DNA from: Plotosus lineatus
Lineage: Eukaryota; Chordata; Actinopteri; Siluriformes; Plotosidae
DNA: 64,000 nt
Assembly (NCBI GenBank): GCA_024760905.1
Contig: CM045737.1
Span: 13,886,226 to 13,950,225, forward strand
Reading direction: 5' to 3'
Shown here: positions 1 to 26,104 of the stretch, in pieces
Position numbering within the stretch: position 1 is the stretch's first letter
Layout of the letters: each line of letters begins with the position of its first letter
Position numbers and translations under genes: made by a program
The notes under the pieces: generated by a model
Database searches by the model: none
Seen by the model: the letters and a program-made list of their open reading frames with translations, nothing else
Told to the model about the DNA's origin: nothing

Positions 1-330
1 TAGAACCCTGAAGTTTATTACATTTGATGTGTAAAATGCGCTGAGAGATTATGAACTTATAGATACAAAAAGCTTAAAATTAAAACGAGAAAGGAAATAT
101 TTTATTCAGGAAAAAATGGCAGGACAAAAAAAGATGATTAAAAACCTGGACAACACATTAATGAATTAAAAAAAATAAATACCCCCCCCCTCCCCCCCCA
201 CACTTGCATGTTCATGTGCCTGCCTGTATTTTGGATGTCTCGCAACTAAAAAATTTTAGAAACATTCTAAATTTACTGTGTGTGAATTGCCAGTATTTAA
301 GTCACATGCTAATTTATTGATTTCCTTCAG

Positions 331-14602
<14,272 letters not shown>

Positions 14603-14995
14603 CAAAGGCGAGGGCAGTGGAATGGGTGGCTCTAAAGATCGGAAAATGGGAGGAATGACTTGACTTGAGATCACTTGGAGTAGGGAAACAGAATGGGAAT
14701 GTTTTGGTTTTTTTTTTATTACTCCTGAAACAAAGAAGAGAATAAGGAAAAATGCAGATACTCTGGACACTGTGAACCAAACCACTGAAATCTATCACTA
14801 AACACCGAGACCTTTGTGTATTACTATCTGGAGTCTACACCAGAAAAATGACTGCTCTTTTCTGATTGAGTGTGCAGTATGCGAGTATGTTTGCATAAGC
14901 ATTTTATATTTGTTTGGTTTGCTGTTGTATCTACTGCTGTAGCCTGGATCTCACTGTCTGAAAGCACTATTAAAGCCAACAAATTTCTTTTCAGT
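14603..14995 (+). other. Desmocollin 3' untranslated region with poly(A) signal
   Basis: Follows the TAA. An ATTAAA hexamer lies at 14969-14974, followed about 20 bases later by a T-rich then A-rich stretch. The cleavage site near 14,990-15,000 is inferred. Confidence 0.6.
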
Positions 14996-15107
14996 TTAAA
15001 AAAAAAATAAAAATTGTTCTTAATGGTGAGACCGCCTAGCAAAACCCAGATTTAAACCGGTCTCCAAACAAGCATTATTATTATTGTTATTATTATCATT
15101 ATTATTA

Positions 15108-15852
15108 CAGTGAGTCGTCGACTTACGACCAATGCGAGTTACGTCTGATCAACTTTACGACCGTAAAAGTGGTGAAGCATGATTGATGGTAGTGCAGTGC
15201 GAGTGTTGCGTGCGACGGTTGTTTGTGCTGCCGGCAGCACCAGCATCTTAAAAGGCCAAGCAGGAGATGATGCAGCTTCACTTTCTAACTGCTCAGAGCA
15301 AATCTATTCATCTACTTTTAATGCCACGTCACTGTGGCGCGAAGTGGAGAGCCAATCATTTCTGTGTGGGCGGGTCCAATACCTTGAAACTCTAATTTTA
15401 TTGAACTCACACGCTGCAGTGTTTACGTGACAGGAAGCGCGTCAATTATGGCAATCAGCTGGTCTGCGGGTTGAAGTTTTTCCATGTCTGTCCATTTGTG
15501 TTTGCTTGCCAGCTGTGCTTGGCTTCGTGGAAATGAGCCGATCAAAACGAGGGAAATTTACCTCTTTACTCAAACAACACGCGCAGTCTGTGGCTGTTGT
15601 TATAATCCAATAAAATTGGAGTTTGAAGCTATCGGACCCGCCCACACAGTGGAGTACAGAAAGGATCGTCTCGCCGCTGCGTGTCATAGTGACGTGGAAT
15701 TGAGAATAGATGTATAGATTTAAATGTGCGAGATTTATTCATCGGTTTTTGTTTGGCGTGAGTGTATTTGGATGGAAAGTCGACATACGACCAGATCGAT
15801 TTTACGACCGGTCTGCCGGAACCAAAAGCGGTCGGAAGTCGACGACTCACTG
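15108..15852 (+). mobile_element. Tigger-type MITE with near-perfect 23-base ends
   Basis: Left end cagtgagtcgtcgacttacg, right end complementary with one mismatch over 23 bases. Inserted in an ATT microsatellite that continues on both sides. 745 bases, no transposase frame. Confidence 0.85.
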
Positions 15853-17064
15853 TATTATTATTATTATTATTAGGAATGTACATTTCTATAGAAGTCTACA
15901 CGCACTGCCTACAGGGTGCCCTAATAACTCCACCCCCCAGTTTGCACAAATGAGACTTAATTCAATGCAGTTTTTATTCAGCATTATTTGCGCACAGGAA
16001 ATTTAGTGAGGCGGGGAAAGCCACACTACGGTCTGCTGGTCGCTTAACCACAACCACGATTCGAACACCCTGGGAAGTACTGAGGGAATCGTTTTCAAAA
16101 CACGGTGATGTCATTGGGTGGCTTTTTCATTCCCATGACCTTCATCCTTGTGATTTTAAAAAATTATTTTTTTTTTTCTATGGGACTACCTTAAATCTCA
16201 AGTTTATACATCCATTGACTGCAAAATCTTGAAGTCGTCAGGGTTGCTATTCAACTGGAGATAGTCGCTGTTCTACCTGACATGACCATCAAGTCTGACA
16301 GGCTTCAGAAATCACCTTCTAGCATTATAAACAGCAACCACCACCATTTGGTGGACGATCATTTTTAAAACGAAATGAAACCGTATTGAATAAAGTTTCA
16401 TAGGTGTAAATAATAATCAGATTTTCTTCAACGATTATTTTGAATTTCTTTTGGACTGTGGGAGGTTTTATTGGCCCACCTTGTACGTATATTTACTTTC
16501 TGTTTCACCAAGCTCGGTTTTAATTATTAATCGTTTCAATGAATGGAAGGTTTTCAGAGACACGTCTTCTTTTCCAGGCGGTCTCTGTAGGGGATGCTGG
16601 TGCGGGTATATTGCTAGTGTCTAGATTTAAGAACCGCGTCATTGTGGTTCTGAGTATTTCCTGGGGACTCGTAGGTTCTTCACATGATGTAATTTTTTTT
16701 TTTTTATTCTTTTCAGAATACAGGGAATTGTTTTTGTAGCTCGAGAATGAAGTGACATATTTAAACATAAATAATGCTGACTGCGGTTTATGACAGGTTT
16801 TTTTTTTGCATTCAGTGCCTCATGCAGGTTGTAAACTTGCAGCACGGGAGGCTCAAATCAGAAATACGTCAAACAAAACTCATTACACTACATTTTATAA
16901 ACTGCCGTTTTCAGAACTCCGTTAGGTTACTTGTTTTTATGGCTGTAATTTTTATTTGCTTTATTTGATTTTTTAATCTAAAACTTTATTAAGATTGTAA
17001 AATAACATATTATTGGATTAGAAAAAAAAAGAAAGAAAAACAAAAGAACACTTTAAAGCATACA
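15853..17064. other. Intergenic, nothing recognised
   Basis: An ATT repeat at the start and short poly-T runs near 16169 and 16693. No gene or known repeat seen. Confidence 0.5.
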
Positions 17065-17515
17065 CAGGGATCCCTCACTTTCCGCGGTTAATTGGGACCG
17101 AGATCCCCCGCGTTCGCCGAATTCCGTGAAGTAGGATTGACCACCCCTAACTGATGTATATGTGTATATAATATCAATAAATGCATATTCAAATGCAATT
17201 AAACATTCAAAAATAATGCATATGGAAATAAAATATAAATACGCACACTTGTGCACGCACTCAGATGCACACCTCACACAAAAATGTAAGTAGTTTTGTT
17301 TGGGGGTTTTGGGTTGTTTTTTGTTTTTGTTTGTTTGGGGATTTTTTTTGTTGTTGTTGCATAATTGGCCTTGTTTTGTGGCATTTTCCTTGACTTCCTC
17401 CTATTCTTCCTTAATTTCCTTATTTTTTAATTCGATGAATAGTAAAAAAAAAAAAAAAAAAAACGCAGTGCACTGAAGCCGCATGAATTGAAGCCGAAGT
17501 AGCGAGGGATCCCTG
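17065..17515 (+). mobile_element. MITE-1 copy 2
   Basis: Starts cagggatccctcactttccg and ends agcgagggatccctg, the inverted complement of the left end. Confidence 0.88.
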
Positions 17516-18104
17516 TAGTTCATTTTAAGAATGTCCTGAATATATTCTATATGGAATAAAACACAACCCGGCATGCCGGAGGAATGTTTTATTCCATTCA
17601 CACCACAGCATTTTGTCAACAATTACAATTCCTAATTTATTAATAAATGCCTCTTTTGTGCTTTTTATCTTTTGATGAACTTGATTGCACTTAATCTTGT
17701 GAAACATCCGCATAGAAATTTTATCCTGTTATCACTTACACTGTGTGAATGCAGATATAAATGGTCACCAAACGCATTTTCTCTGTGCAGAGGTAAATAA
17801 ATGTAGGCTACTGTTTTGTCAACAAACACCGAAGTGTAAAGGTACACTTTTTTTTTTCTTTGTTGAATAAGAAACATTATGTTAACAACGCTGTTTAACC
17901 TTTTTCAGCCTTCAGTGCTAATTTCATTTAATTTAATTTAAATGAAATGACTGTGGAATAAATATTGTATTATTCTGTGCACATTAATATTTAAAAAAGT
18001 TGTAATGTGCGATGGTTAACGGTGGTGTGTCATGCAAACTATGAAATCTGTTTACAACCATATTCTCTCAAAATTAATTTGGGTAGTTATTAAGTACAGT
18101 ATAC
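17516..18104. other. Intergenic, nothing recognised
   Basis: AT-rich; no supported gene. Confidence 0.5.
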
Positions 18105-18457
18105 ATTCATTCATTCATTTTCTAAGCCTAATTAGCATTGTAGAGAGGCTGGCGGTAATCTTAGTCGCCTCTGGTCGAGGGCGGGAGACACCCTAGACAG
18201 CTCGCCGGGTCATCGCAGGGCCGTCATTCACACAACCGTTCATACTCACTCTCGCATCAAGGGGTGATTTGGAATCACAAATGAGAATTAGTTTACCGTG
18301 CATATTTTTGGCCTGTGGGAGGAAACCGGCGTGCCGGAGGAAACGAGCCCTGGAACAACATGCAAACTCCGCACAGAAATGCTTGAGCCGAGGGATTGAA
18401 CTCCGGCCTTCTTTCTGTGAGGTGGGTCTGCTAAGCACTGCTCCACTGTGCCACCAA
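18105..18457 (-). mobile_element. SINE-3, full-length
   Basis: L2-like tail (attcattttctaagcc, agctcgccgggtcatcgcag) at the left, then aggaaaccggcgtgccggag and the tRNA-like head at the right (gggattgaactccggcc, ctccactgtgccacc). Confidence 0.85.
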
Positions 18458-18656
18458 GTAAGTATTCCGTTCACATACCTCTGCTGTATTTTGAATGCCT
18501 CTGGTTGCCCCCCCCCCCGATAAAACAAAACAAAACATAAATAAATAAATAAATAAACCCTTTACAGAAATGTCCACCTTATCTTGACTCAGAGCAACTG
18601 TTTGGATTTTGGAAAAGTCGGGGTCATTATGGCCTGTCATATTACTGCCAGGCAGT

Positions 18657-19565
18657 CGTCTTCTTCTTTTTCCTTTTTCTTCTTCTTATTCTTGTTCCTA
18701 TTCTTCTTATTGTTCCTCTTCTTTTTCTTCTTTTTTTCTCCGTCTTTTTCTTGCTCCTATTCTTTCTTCTTGTTGTTCATATTCTTCCTCCTCTTCTTCC
18801 TCCTCCTCTTATTCTTTTATTTTTTTCTTCTTTTTCCCTTCTTCTTCCTCCTCCTTCTTCTTCTTCTGCTTCTTCTTCCTATTCCTCTTTTTCTTTCTTA
18901 TTGCTCCTCTTCTTTTTCTTCTTCTTCTTCTTCCTTTTCTTGTTCCTCTTTTTCTTCTTCTTTTTCTTGTTCCTCTTCTTGTTCCTCTTTTTCTTTCTTA
19001 TTGCTCCTCTTCTTTTTCTTCTTCTTCCTCTTCTTGTTCCTCTTTTTCTTCTGCTTTTTCTTCTTTTTCTTCTTCCTCCTCCTCCTCCTGTTCCTCTTTT
19101 TCTTCTTTTTCTTTTTTTTTCTTTCTTCTTCTTCTTGTTTTCTTCTTCTTCTTGTTCCTCTTTTTCTTTTTCTTATTGCTCCTCTTCTTTTTCTTCTTCT
19201 TGTGCCTCTTGTTGTTCCTCTTTTTCTTCTTCCGCTTTTTCTTCTTCTTGTTCCTCTTTTCTTATTGCTCCTTTCTTTTTCTTCTTCTTGTTTCTCTTGT
19301 TCCTATTTTTCTTTTTCTAATTGCTCCTCTTCTTTTTCTTCTTGTTCCTCTTTTTCTTCTTCTGCTTTTTCTTCTTCTTATTGCTCCTTTCTTTTTATTC
19401 TTCTTCTTGTTTCTCTTGTTCCTATTTTTCTTTTTCTTCTTGTTCCTCTTCTTCCTCCTCCTCTTCTTCTTGTTCCTCTTTTTCTTTTTCTTCTTCTTCT
19501 TGTTTCTCTTCTTCTTCTTGTTCCTATTCTTTTTCTTCTTTTCTTCCTTTTTTTTTTTTTTTTTT
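18657..19565. repeat. (TTC)n pyrimidine-rich array, about 0.9 kb
   Basis: CTT/TTC triplets with sporadic TTG and TTA units, ending in a poly-T run. Long open frames here, rich in Phe, Leu and Ser, are artefacts of the repeat. Confidence 0.95.
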
Positions 19566-19596
19566 TGTCATGTTTACTTCTTCCTTACAATAACGT

Positions 19597-19945
19597 CACT
19601 TATTTTCCAAGCCACATAGTCCTGCCTGGGTTACAGGGGGTGCCTGTCTCAGTCGCTGCTCAACAAGAGCGGAATACACCTTGAACAGGTCGCCACATCA
19701 TCACAGGTCGCCACATACACACACTCAACAATTCACACTCACACCTACGGGCAATTTCTGGAACGATAATTTAGCCGAGCGCCTTTGATGCCTTTTGAAC
19801 TGTGGGAGGAAATTGGAGTTCAGGGAGGAAGTCCACACAAGCACATGGAGAACAGCTAATACCCTCATGGACACTGAGATGTTAACCCGGGACTTTCTCC
19901 CCATGAGGTGGGTGTTCTTACCTCTGTGCCACCAGGCTGCCCTTT
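19597..19945 (-). mobile_element. SINE-3, diverged
   Basis: Tail part caggtcgccacatcatcaca, body ctgtgggaggaaattgga, head complement acctctgtgccaccaggc. Confidence 0.75.
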
Positions 19946-20236
19946 ATAATACCAGCTTATGCAATATAAATATCGCATGTGTCTGTTTGCCGTTTATTAA
20001 TAATCCTCAAACTGCAAAAGAACAAGAAGTGCGTTCAGTGAGAAGACTAAATTTAGAAAAGTTGTGATGTGATATTAAAGTGAAGTGGACCACGGAAGCA
20101 TTATTTAGGCATTAAACTGGCCTGCTGTGCAATAAAAATGATAAACGGCAGTGACGGTTTTATGCAGTTTGTAGATGAAGGAAGTCTTCTCATGAAAAAC
20201 TCCCATTTGATAAGAAAATGACGTCAGCTGTTAGAT

Positions 20237-20518
20237 CGGCAGTACAGAGAGGCTAGTGCCCATCTCAGCCAACAATATGTGAAGGCGAAATAACTTGCCT
20301 GACATACTAACATACACACAACCATTTACACTCACAGTCTTGCGGGGGCAACTGTGCATGCTGTTTGACTGTGAGACGAACCTGGTGCACCTGTAGGAAA
20401 CACATGTAAGAATGGGGAGAACACAAAAAACCCAACACAAAAATTCCAAGCCTGGGACTTGAACCCGGGACCTTCTTGTTGTGAGATGGATGTGCCAGTC
20501 GCTATACTACAGCGAGAC
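20237..20518 (-). mobile_element. SINE-3, diverged
   Basis: Body and head complement are clear (cttgaacccgggaccttctt, ctatactacagcgagacc). Confidence 0.75.
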
Positions 20519-20570
20519 CCTATAATTCTTCCTCTGAGAGTGATTCTCTTTATGACCAGTAATAGCAAGT

Positions 20571-20912
20571 CTTCTTTTCCCTTCAGGGGTCGCCACAGCG
20601 AATCATCTGCCTCCATCTCACCCTATCCTTTGCATCTTCTTCTCTTACACCAACGACCTTCATGTCCTTCTTCACCACATCCATGAATCGTCTCTTTGGT
20701 CTTCCTCTAGGCCTTCTGCCTGGTAGTTCCAACCTCAGCATCCTATTACCAATATACTCACTATCCCTCCTCTGTACATGTCCAAACCATCTCAATCTAG
20801 CCTCTCTGACTTTGTCTCCAAAACGTCTTACATGTGCTGTCCCTCTGATGTGCTCATTCCTGATCCTATCCATCCTCGTTACTCCCAAAGAGAACCTCAA
20901 CATTTTCATACT
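20571..20912 (-). mobile_element. RTE LINE, 5'-truncated 3' end
   Basis: The minus strand encodes the RTE C-terminus (RFGDKVREARLRWFGHVQRR, GRRPRGRPKRRFMDVV, MIRCGDP) and ends in an AAG tail. Flanked by the duplication agtaatagcaagt at 20558-20570 and 20913-20925. Confidence 0.9.
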
Positions 20913-20943
20913 AGTAATAGCAAGTAGTTCGGTATTATCATTC

Positions 20944-21285
20944 ACTCATTCATTCATTTTCTGTAACCGTGTAATCCTACATAGGGTCGGCTGGTGCCCT
21001 TCCCAGCCGACCCCGGGTGAGGGCACCCTGGACAGCTCGCCAGGCCATTGCAGGGCGGAAACATGCTGACGGCTTTAGCTACTCTTGTCGAAAGTCAGCA
21101 ATGATTCTTTTACATGAACCTCACACCATAGACAGTGAGAGACATGGCCGGCCTTTGATAACCCAGTTAGTTAGCGGCACTGGGGAGACAATGACAACAC
21201 GGTGAGAAGGGGGTGGGGGGTGGGGCTCGAACCCCCAACCTTAGGATCAGTGATCCAGCACATCTACCAACAGGCCACCACCACC
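20944..21285 (-). mobile_element. SINE-1
   Basis: L2-like tail left, tRNA head complement right (gctcgaacccccaacc, aacaggccaccaccacc). Contains an expanded G-rich stretch near 21208. Confidence 0.85.
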
Positions 21286-21800
21286 CGAGCTCAATATTAT
21301 CAGATTGAAATGACTGAGATTAGAATACATGATAGCTAAATGAAGAGCTGGGTGAAAACCAGCAAGTTTTTTTTAATTAACAAAAGGTACAAATCCCTAT
21401 TTTAACATGAAATCATAAATTAAATTTTAAAACAGCACACACATCCTTATCTGCTGTTATTTATAAGCAGTGATGACGTTATTCAGGGGCAATCTCTACT
21501 GTGGAATGGTTTGGGGCAGAATACGACAGGAGCTGTGTCGCTTTATATTATTTCAAATCTAAGCATGAGTTGGTGACATCATGTCTTGAGTTTCATGGTG
21601 GACACAAATCTTCCAGGGTGTGGTTCATGCGTTCACTAAAGATGGTTTACATTCCCATCTATAATGGATTAAAAGCCAGGGATTAATGACTTGGAATTGT
21701 CTCTGCATGATGTCTGTTCTTGTCCAATGAAATGCATTGTCAAGGTCTCAGTGTTCTAACGTAACCATGGGATTGATTCCATCGAACTGACAAAAAGTCT
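21286..21800. other. Intergenic, nothing recognised
   Basis: No supported gene between this SINE and the C1QL-like 3' end. Confidence 0.5.
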
Positions 21801-21825
21801 CACAACATTGCAGAAAAGTTGTTTC

Positions 21826-21831
21826 TTTATT
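21826..21831 (-). terminator. Poly(A) signal of the C1QL-like gene
   Basis: AATAAA on the minus strand, about 130 bases after the stop codon, within a context GAATAAAGAAAC. It implies a short 3' untranslated region of roughly 150 bases. Confidence 0.65.
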
Positions 21832-21958
21832 CAATGAAAAAAGGAACACGTACAAATTTTTCTAGCACAAACGTAGATCTAATTGAGGAGCGGCGCGGAC
21901 TACGCTTCAGATTCGGTGATTATGATGGTACAGATAATGGCTTCAACAGTCATTTGTC

Positions 21959-22136
21959 TCAAAGCTCATACAGCAAGTGTCCAGAAAAGGTGCTGAAGAG
22001 GTTCTGTGTGCCCTTAACTTGGTTGTTATTCTTGTTCAAGCGTACGTAAACTCGATCACCATCGTTCAGTTGTAACAATGCACTGTTACTAGCAGTGTCG
22101 GTGTGGAGCGCGTCTACCGCCACTGCACTCGCCACA

Positions 22137-22138
<2 letters not shown>
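21959..22138 (-). CDS. C1QL-like exon 2: second part of C1q head
   Basis: 59 codons plus TGA at 21961-21959. Starts IVASAVAVDALHTDTASNSA and ends FSGHLLYEL, completing the jelly-roll fold. Its acceptor is the AG ending an uninterrupted GT microsatellite. The exon begins without a Met, so it is visible only by splicing. Confidence 0.88.
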
Positions 22139-22181
<43 letters not shown>

Positions 22182-22664
22182 GATATTTGATGAGCACCAC
22201 ATTATTACAGTATTACCTTTATGTTAAATAATTAATACTTTTTTTATTTACTTGTCTTTTTGTTATTTTTTGTTTAGTTTTTAAATGTGAAAAATGTAAT
22301 ATTCTTCTTGATTACAGGTCAGATTGATCTCTGAAGAAATTGTGTACACACAGTTTCTCTGAACCAAGTTAAGAGTAAAATAAAGTCTCAATAAAACAGT
22401 TACAAATATCTATATACAGGGATCCCTCACTCCCCCCCCCCCCCCCCCGCGACTGCCGATTTCCGCCAAGTAGGATCGACCCCCCTGACTGACGTATACA
22501 TACATGTATATGTGTATATAATATCAATAAATACATATTTAACCCTATAAATGCTTATAATAATGCATAAGATATAAATAAAATATAAATACACTCATGC
22601 AGACACGCACACACAGATGCGCCACCTCCCATTAAAATGCAAGTAGTTTTGTTGGGGGGTTTTG

Positions 22665-22712
<48 letters not shown>

Positions 22713-23910
22713 ATAATTGGCCTTGTTTTGTGGCATTTTCCTTAACTTTCCCCGTATTCTTCGTTAATTTCCTTATTATTTTTTTTTGTGAAAAACAGCG
22801 ATTCACTGAAGCTGCCGAAAGTGAAGCACGAAATAGCGAGGGATCACTGTATCTCTATGTATACATGTGTAAAATTGTTAATATCTACTAGAATATAAAT
22901 TGATACTGAATGATGAATCCTGTCAGCATGGAATATGTACAGTTTCTTCAATATGATAACCAGTAGAATGTTAAGTGTATAACAGTGGATGTTGTTGCTA
23001 CATGGAGCAGTTGTACAGTTTAATGTTCACAGGTAAGAATGACTTCCTGTGTTGTTCAGTAGAACATTTAGGTGGAATCAGTCTCTCAATGAACGGCTCT
23101 TGTGACCGATCAGCAGGTTGTGAAGTGGGTTGGAGGTACTGTCTAGTATCGGTCTAAACTTAGACAACGCCAACGCTCTCCTCTCCAACACTACTTACTG
23201 TCAGAGGGTCCAACTCTATCCTCGCAACTTTATTGGCCTGCAGATCAGGTTTTTTTTTCAATGAAAATTATTTTAGTTCATATCATATTACCTTATTTAT
23301 CCTGTTCACTTTTGAACAGGTAAGTGCATCTGATGATTCGAATAACTTGGGTATATTGGCCATTTGAGAAAAATAACTAAAATCAAAACAACTATTGCTA
23401 AATTGGGAAAATGTGTAACAAAGTGCTAGGTACCTTATTGTCATTGAGCACCAGATCAGCTCTGAGGCTAACTCCATTCTTCACGATGTGGTAACTGAAG
23501 TAGTACACACCAGCTAACTGGGATGTGAATGTTCCTGTCGAGGAATTATAGCAGTCACCCAAATTTGTCATCACCAAACCGAACTTCAGAATATCTTCGT
23601 TCCCAAATCCTTCATTCAAAGCTGCATAAAATGCCACTGGTCCATTCAAAAGAGATGCATGTTTAGGTCCAGGTGGTCCAGGTAGTCCAGGAGGTCCTGC
23701 TTTTCCTGGTGGCCCTGGAGGACCCATAGGACCGACTCCAGAAGAAGACAGGGGGATGACCAGGCCATTAGCACCCAGGTCATGTGTGCCACTCTGGTCT
23801 TGGAAAGGGTCACACACAAGCCTGCAGGATCGAGGCTGGGTCACCCCTTCAAAACTCCCAAAAGTTAGCATGAATACTGTTAGCACTGCTGATGACTTTA
23901 GCCTTGCCAT
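21959..23910 (-). CDS. Secreted C1q-domain protein, C1QL-like, two coding exons
   Basis: join of exon 1 (23910 down to 23434) and exon 2 (22138 down to 21959), 218 residues plus TGA. Residues 1-22 form a signal peptide (MARLKSSAVLTVFMLTFGSF). The motif SCRLVCDPF at 28-36 matches the CRMVCDPY N-terminus of the C1QL family. About eight Gly-X-Y triplets lie at 60-83 (GPMGPPGPPGKAGPPGLPGP). A C1q head of about 130 residues at 89-218 includes VAFYAALN, GVYYFSYHIV, DRVYVRL and FSTFSGHLLYEL. Asn122 in NSS is a possible glycosylation site. The intron falls after NDNK, where C1QL genes also split (KNNQ). C1q heads form trimers and C1QL proteins act as secreted synaptic or paracrine ligands; the role of this one is inferred from family only. 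The collagen stretch is shorter than in mammalian C1QLs, so an unnamed fish C1q-like paralogue is equally likely. Confidence 0.88.
22139..22180 (-). repeat. (GT)n microsatellite forming the C1QL-like splice acceptor
   Basis: About 19 AC units on the + strand, read as GT on the coding strand, run directly into the AG of the exon 2 acceptor. They replace the usual pyrimidine tract. The C1q intron also contains a MITE and a poly-T run. Confidence 0.85.
22417..22849 (+). mobile_element. MITE-1 copy 3 in the C1QL-like intron
   Basis: Starts cagggatccctcact followed by 17 C, contains a poly-T run at about 22664-22710, and ends agcgagggatcactg. Confidence 0.85.
23434..23910 (-). CDS. C1QL-like exon 1: signal peptide, collagen stretch, first part of C1q head
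   Basis: 159 codons, donor GTACCT on the minus strand, phase 0. I chose the ATG at 23910 rather than the in-frame one at 23940. A good acceptor (ttttcatttag) lies between them, about 10 bases before the chosen ATG, so a noncoding 5' exon probably lies upstream, and the 23910 start gives a clean signal peptide. Confidence 0.88.
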
Positions 23911-24192
23911 GTTGGTCCAACTAAATGAAAATACGAACAAGTAATAAATGCTGTACCTTTGGATTTACTTGCAGCTTGGAGTAAGCAATGGGGGGAACTA
24001 GGTCATGTGATCAGGTATTTTTGGATTCTTCAGCATCAGCGAAAGTGGCATCGATAAACTTCCCCATATCTGATTGTTTTGCAATACCATTCTTTTCAAC
24101 ATTTTGTCTCAAAGTTTACTTCATGTTCAGAGTTTCATATGAGGCTTTACCTCTACTACATTTCCAACATTTAAAGCTGATGATCAGATGTA
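23911..24192. other. Upstream flank of the C1QL-like gene
   Basis: Contains the probable intron end just upstream of the ATG. No TATA box or other promoter element could be supported. Confidence 0.4.
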
Positions 24193-25613
24193 CAGTTGTG
24201 TTCAAAATAATAGCAGTGTGTTGAAAAAAGTGAATAAAGTTCAAAATCCTTATAATCTCTTTTATTTGTATACACACAAATGCCTCGGGAACATTATACA
24301 TCCTATTCCAAATCAAAATATGAAAAAATATATATAAAATTTGTTTTTCCTTTAAAGAAATTGAAGAAAAGTGAATATTAGACTGTCAAAAAAACAACAG
24401 TTTCTTCTTTACAAACTCATTCATTCACTGTATTAACTGAAAATTTTTTTTTTTTTTTAAGATTTTGTTTTCCTTTGAATGACGCAACTAATATTTATTT
24501 GTAGAAACACTGTTCCTCAGAACTGCTGCACATCTGTGTTGTGGAATTGACCAACTTCTCAAACCCGTGGACAGGTTTTCCCGCCCAGGACGACTGGACC
24601 ACATTCCACAGTTCCTCTGTATTTCTTGAATTTGCCTCAGAAGCTACATTTTTGATGTCATCCCACAAGTTTTCTATTGGATTAATGTCTGGGGATCGGG
24701 CCATCGCTCCATAACATCAATCTTGTTGTTCTGGAATCAAGATGTTACCCGTTTACTGATGCGTTTTGGGTGGTTGTCATGTTGGAACATCCGTTTCAAG
24801 GGCATTTCCTCCTCAGCACGACCTCTTCAAAGATTCTGATGTATTCAAACTGATCCAGGAGCCCTAGGATGCCATAAATAGGTCCGGCACTATAGTATGA
24901 GAAACATCTCCATATCATGATGCTTACACCACCAGGCTTCACTGTCTTTATAGTGTACTGTGGCTTGAATTCAGTTTTTGAGGGCCGTCTAGCGGTCCAC
25001 TAAACCCAAAAAGAACGCTCTTACTTTCATCAGTCCATAAAATGTTGATCCATTTCTCTTTAGGCCGGTCACTTTAGGCCTGCTCTTTGGCAAACTGTAA
25101 CCTCTTCAGCGCATGTATATTTTTTCACTAGTGGAACTTTGCAGGGCTTCTTGCCGATAGCTTGGCTTCACACAGGCGTCTTCTAATTGTAACAGGACTC
25201 AGAGGTAACTTTAGACCTTCCTTCATCTTCTTGGAGCTGATAGAGTCCTCATCATTTTGGCTCTTCTTAGATCCATTTGAATGGTAGTTTTTCACTTTCT
25301 TCCATGTCCTTCAGGTTTTGTTTCCCATTTAAAGCATTTGGGATCATTTTAGCTGAGCAGCCTCTCATTTTCTGAACTTCTTTATATGTTTCCTCTTCTG
25401 TAATCAACTTTTTAATCAAGGCATACTGTTCTTCCGAATGTCTGGAATGATGCATTGTCCTCAAAATTTCATAGAGAAATGTTCTATAACCGGCATATAC
25501 CACATTTACTGCCTTCCTTCCTTAAATAAGGACAATAATTGTCTCCGGTTTTTCAAAGAATGAATGACATCACTAATTGAACTCCACACTGCTATTATTT
25601 TGAGCACGCCCTT
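24193..25613 (-). mobile_element. Tc1-like transposon with decayed transposase
   Basis: Ends tgttcaaaataatagcagtg and complement cactgctattattttgagca. The minus-strand frame near 25450-25267 encodes HSEEQYALIKKLITEEETYK, the helix-turn-helix. The frame at 24704-24495 encodes MARSPDINPIENLWDDIKN, which carries the last acidic residue of the DDE triad. The middle is frameshifted and stopped, so it is inactive. Confidence 0.85.
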
Positions 25614-25816
25614 TTCAATCAATGATTCAATTACACAAAATCAGCAGCGTATCATGATTGTTGGGTCTGTTGGATTCTATTACTCTACTACACTTGATAG
25701 TAAATCATTTGCCGTGTAGAAATAGGATTTCAAAAACAATGATTGATCAGGTTAGTGATGTATGACTGATATTATTATGAATACAACCGTATATACAGAA
25801 TTGACTTGGGTGCAGA

Positions 25817-25820
<4 letters not shown>

Positions 25821-25911
<91 letters not shown>
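25821..25911. repeat. (AC)n(AT)n compound microsatellite
   Basis: About 22 AC units followed by about 23 AT units. Confidence 0.95.
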
Positions 25912-25913
<2 letters not shown>

Positions 25914-26104
25914 GCTTTATAATGTTTGTATATTTTATACAGTTTTTTTTTAATCATTACTACATTTTACTACATTAATGCAGCCATGAGGTGGGGGGGC
26001 ACTAACCAGTGTCTCTCCCCCTCATGCCGGTCCCAAGCCCAGAGAAATGCAGAGGGTTGTGTCAGGAAGGGCATCCGACGTAAAACCAATGCCAATTACT
26101 TAAA

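Noticed and set aside
18584..19684. A 366-codon open frame and overlapping long frames rich in Phe, Leu and Ser
   Set aside because: They are translations of the TTC array in several frames at once; no domain or codon pattern supports a gene.
23911..23940. Upstream in-frame Met (MFVFSFSWTN) for the C1QL-like protein
   Set aside because: A splice acceptor lies between the two Mets and the downstream Met gives a normal signal peptide.
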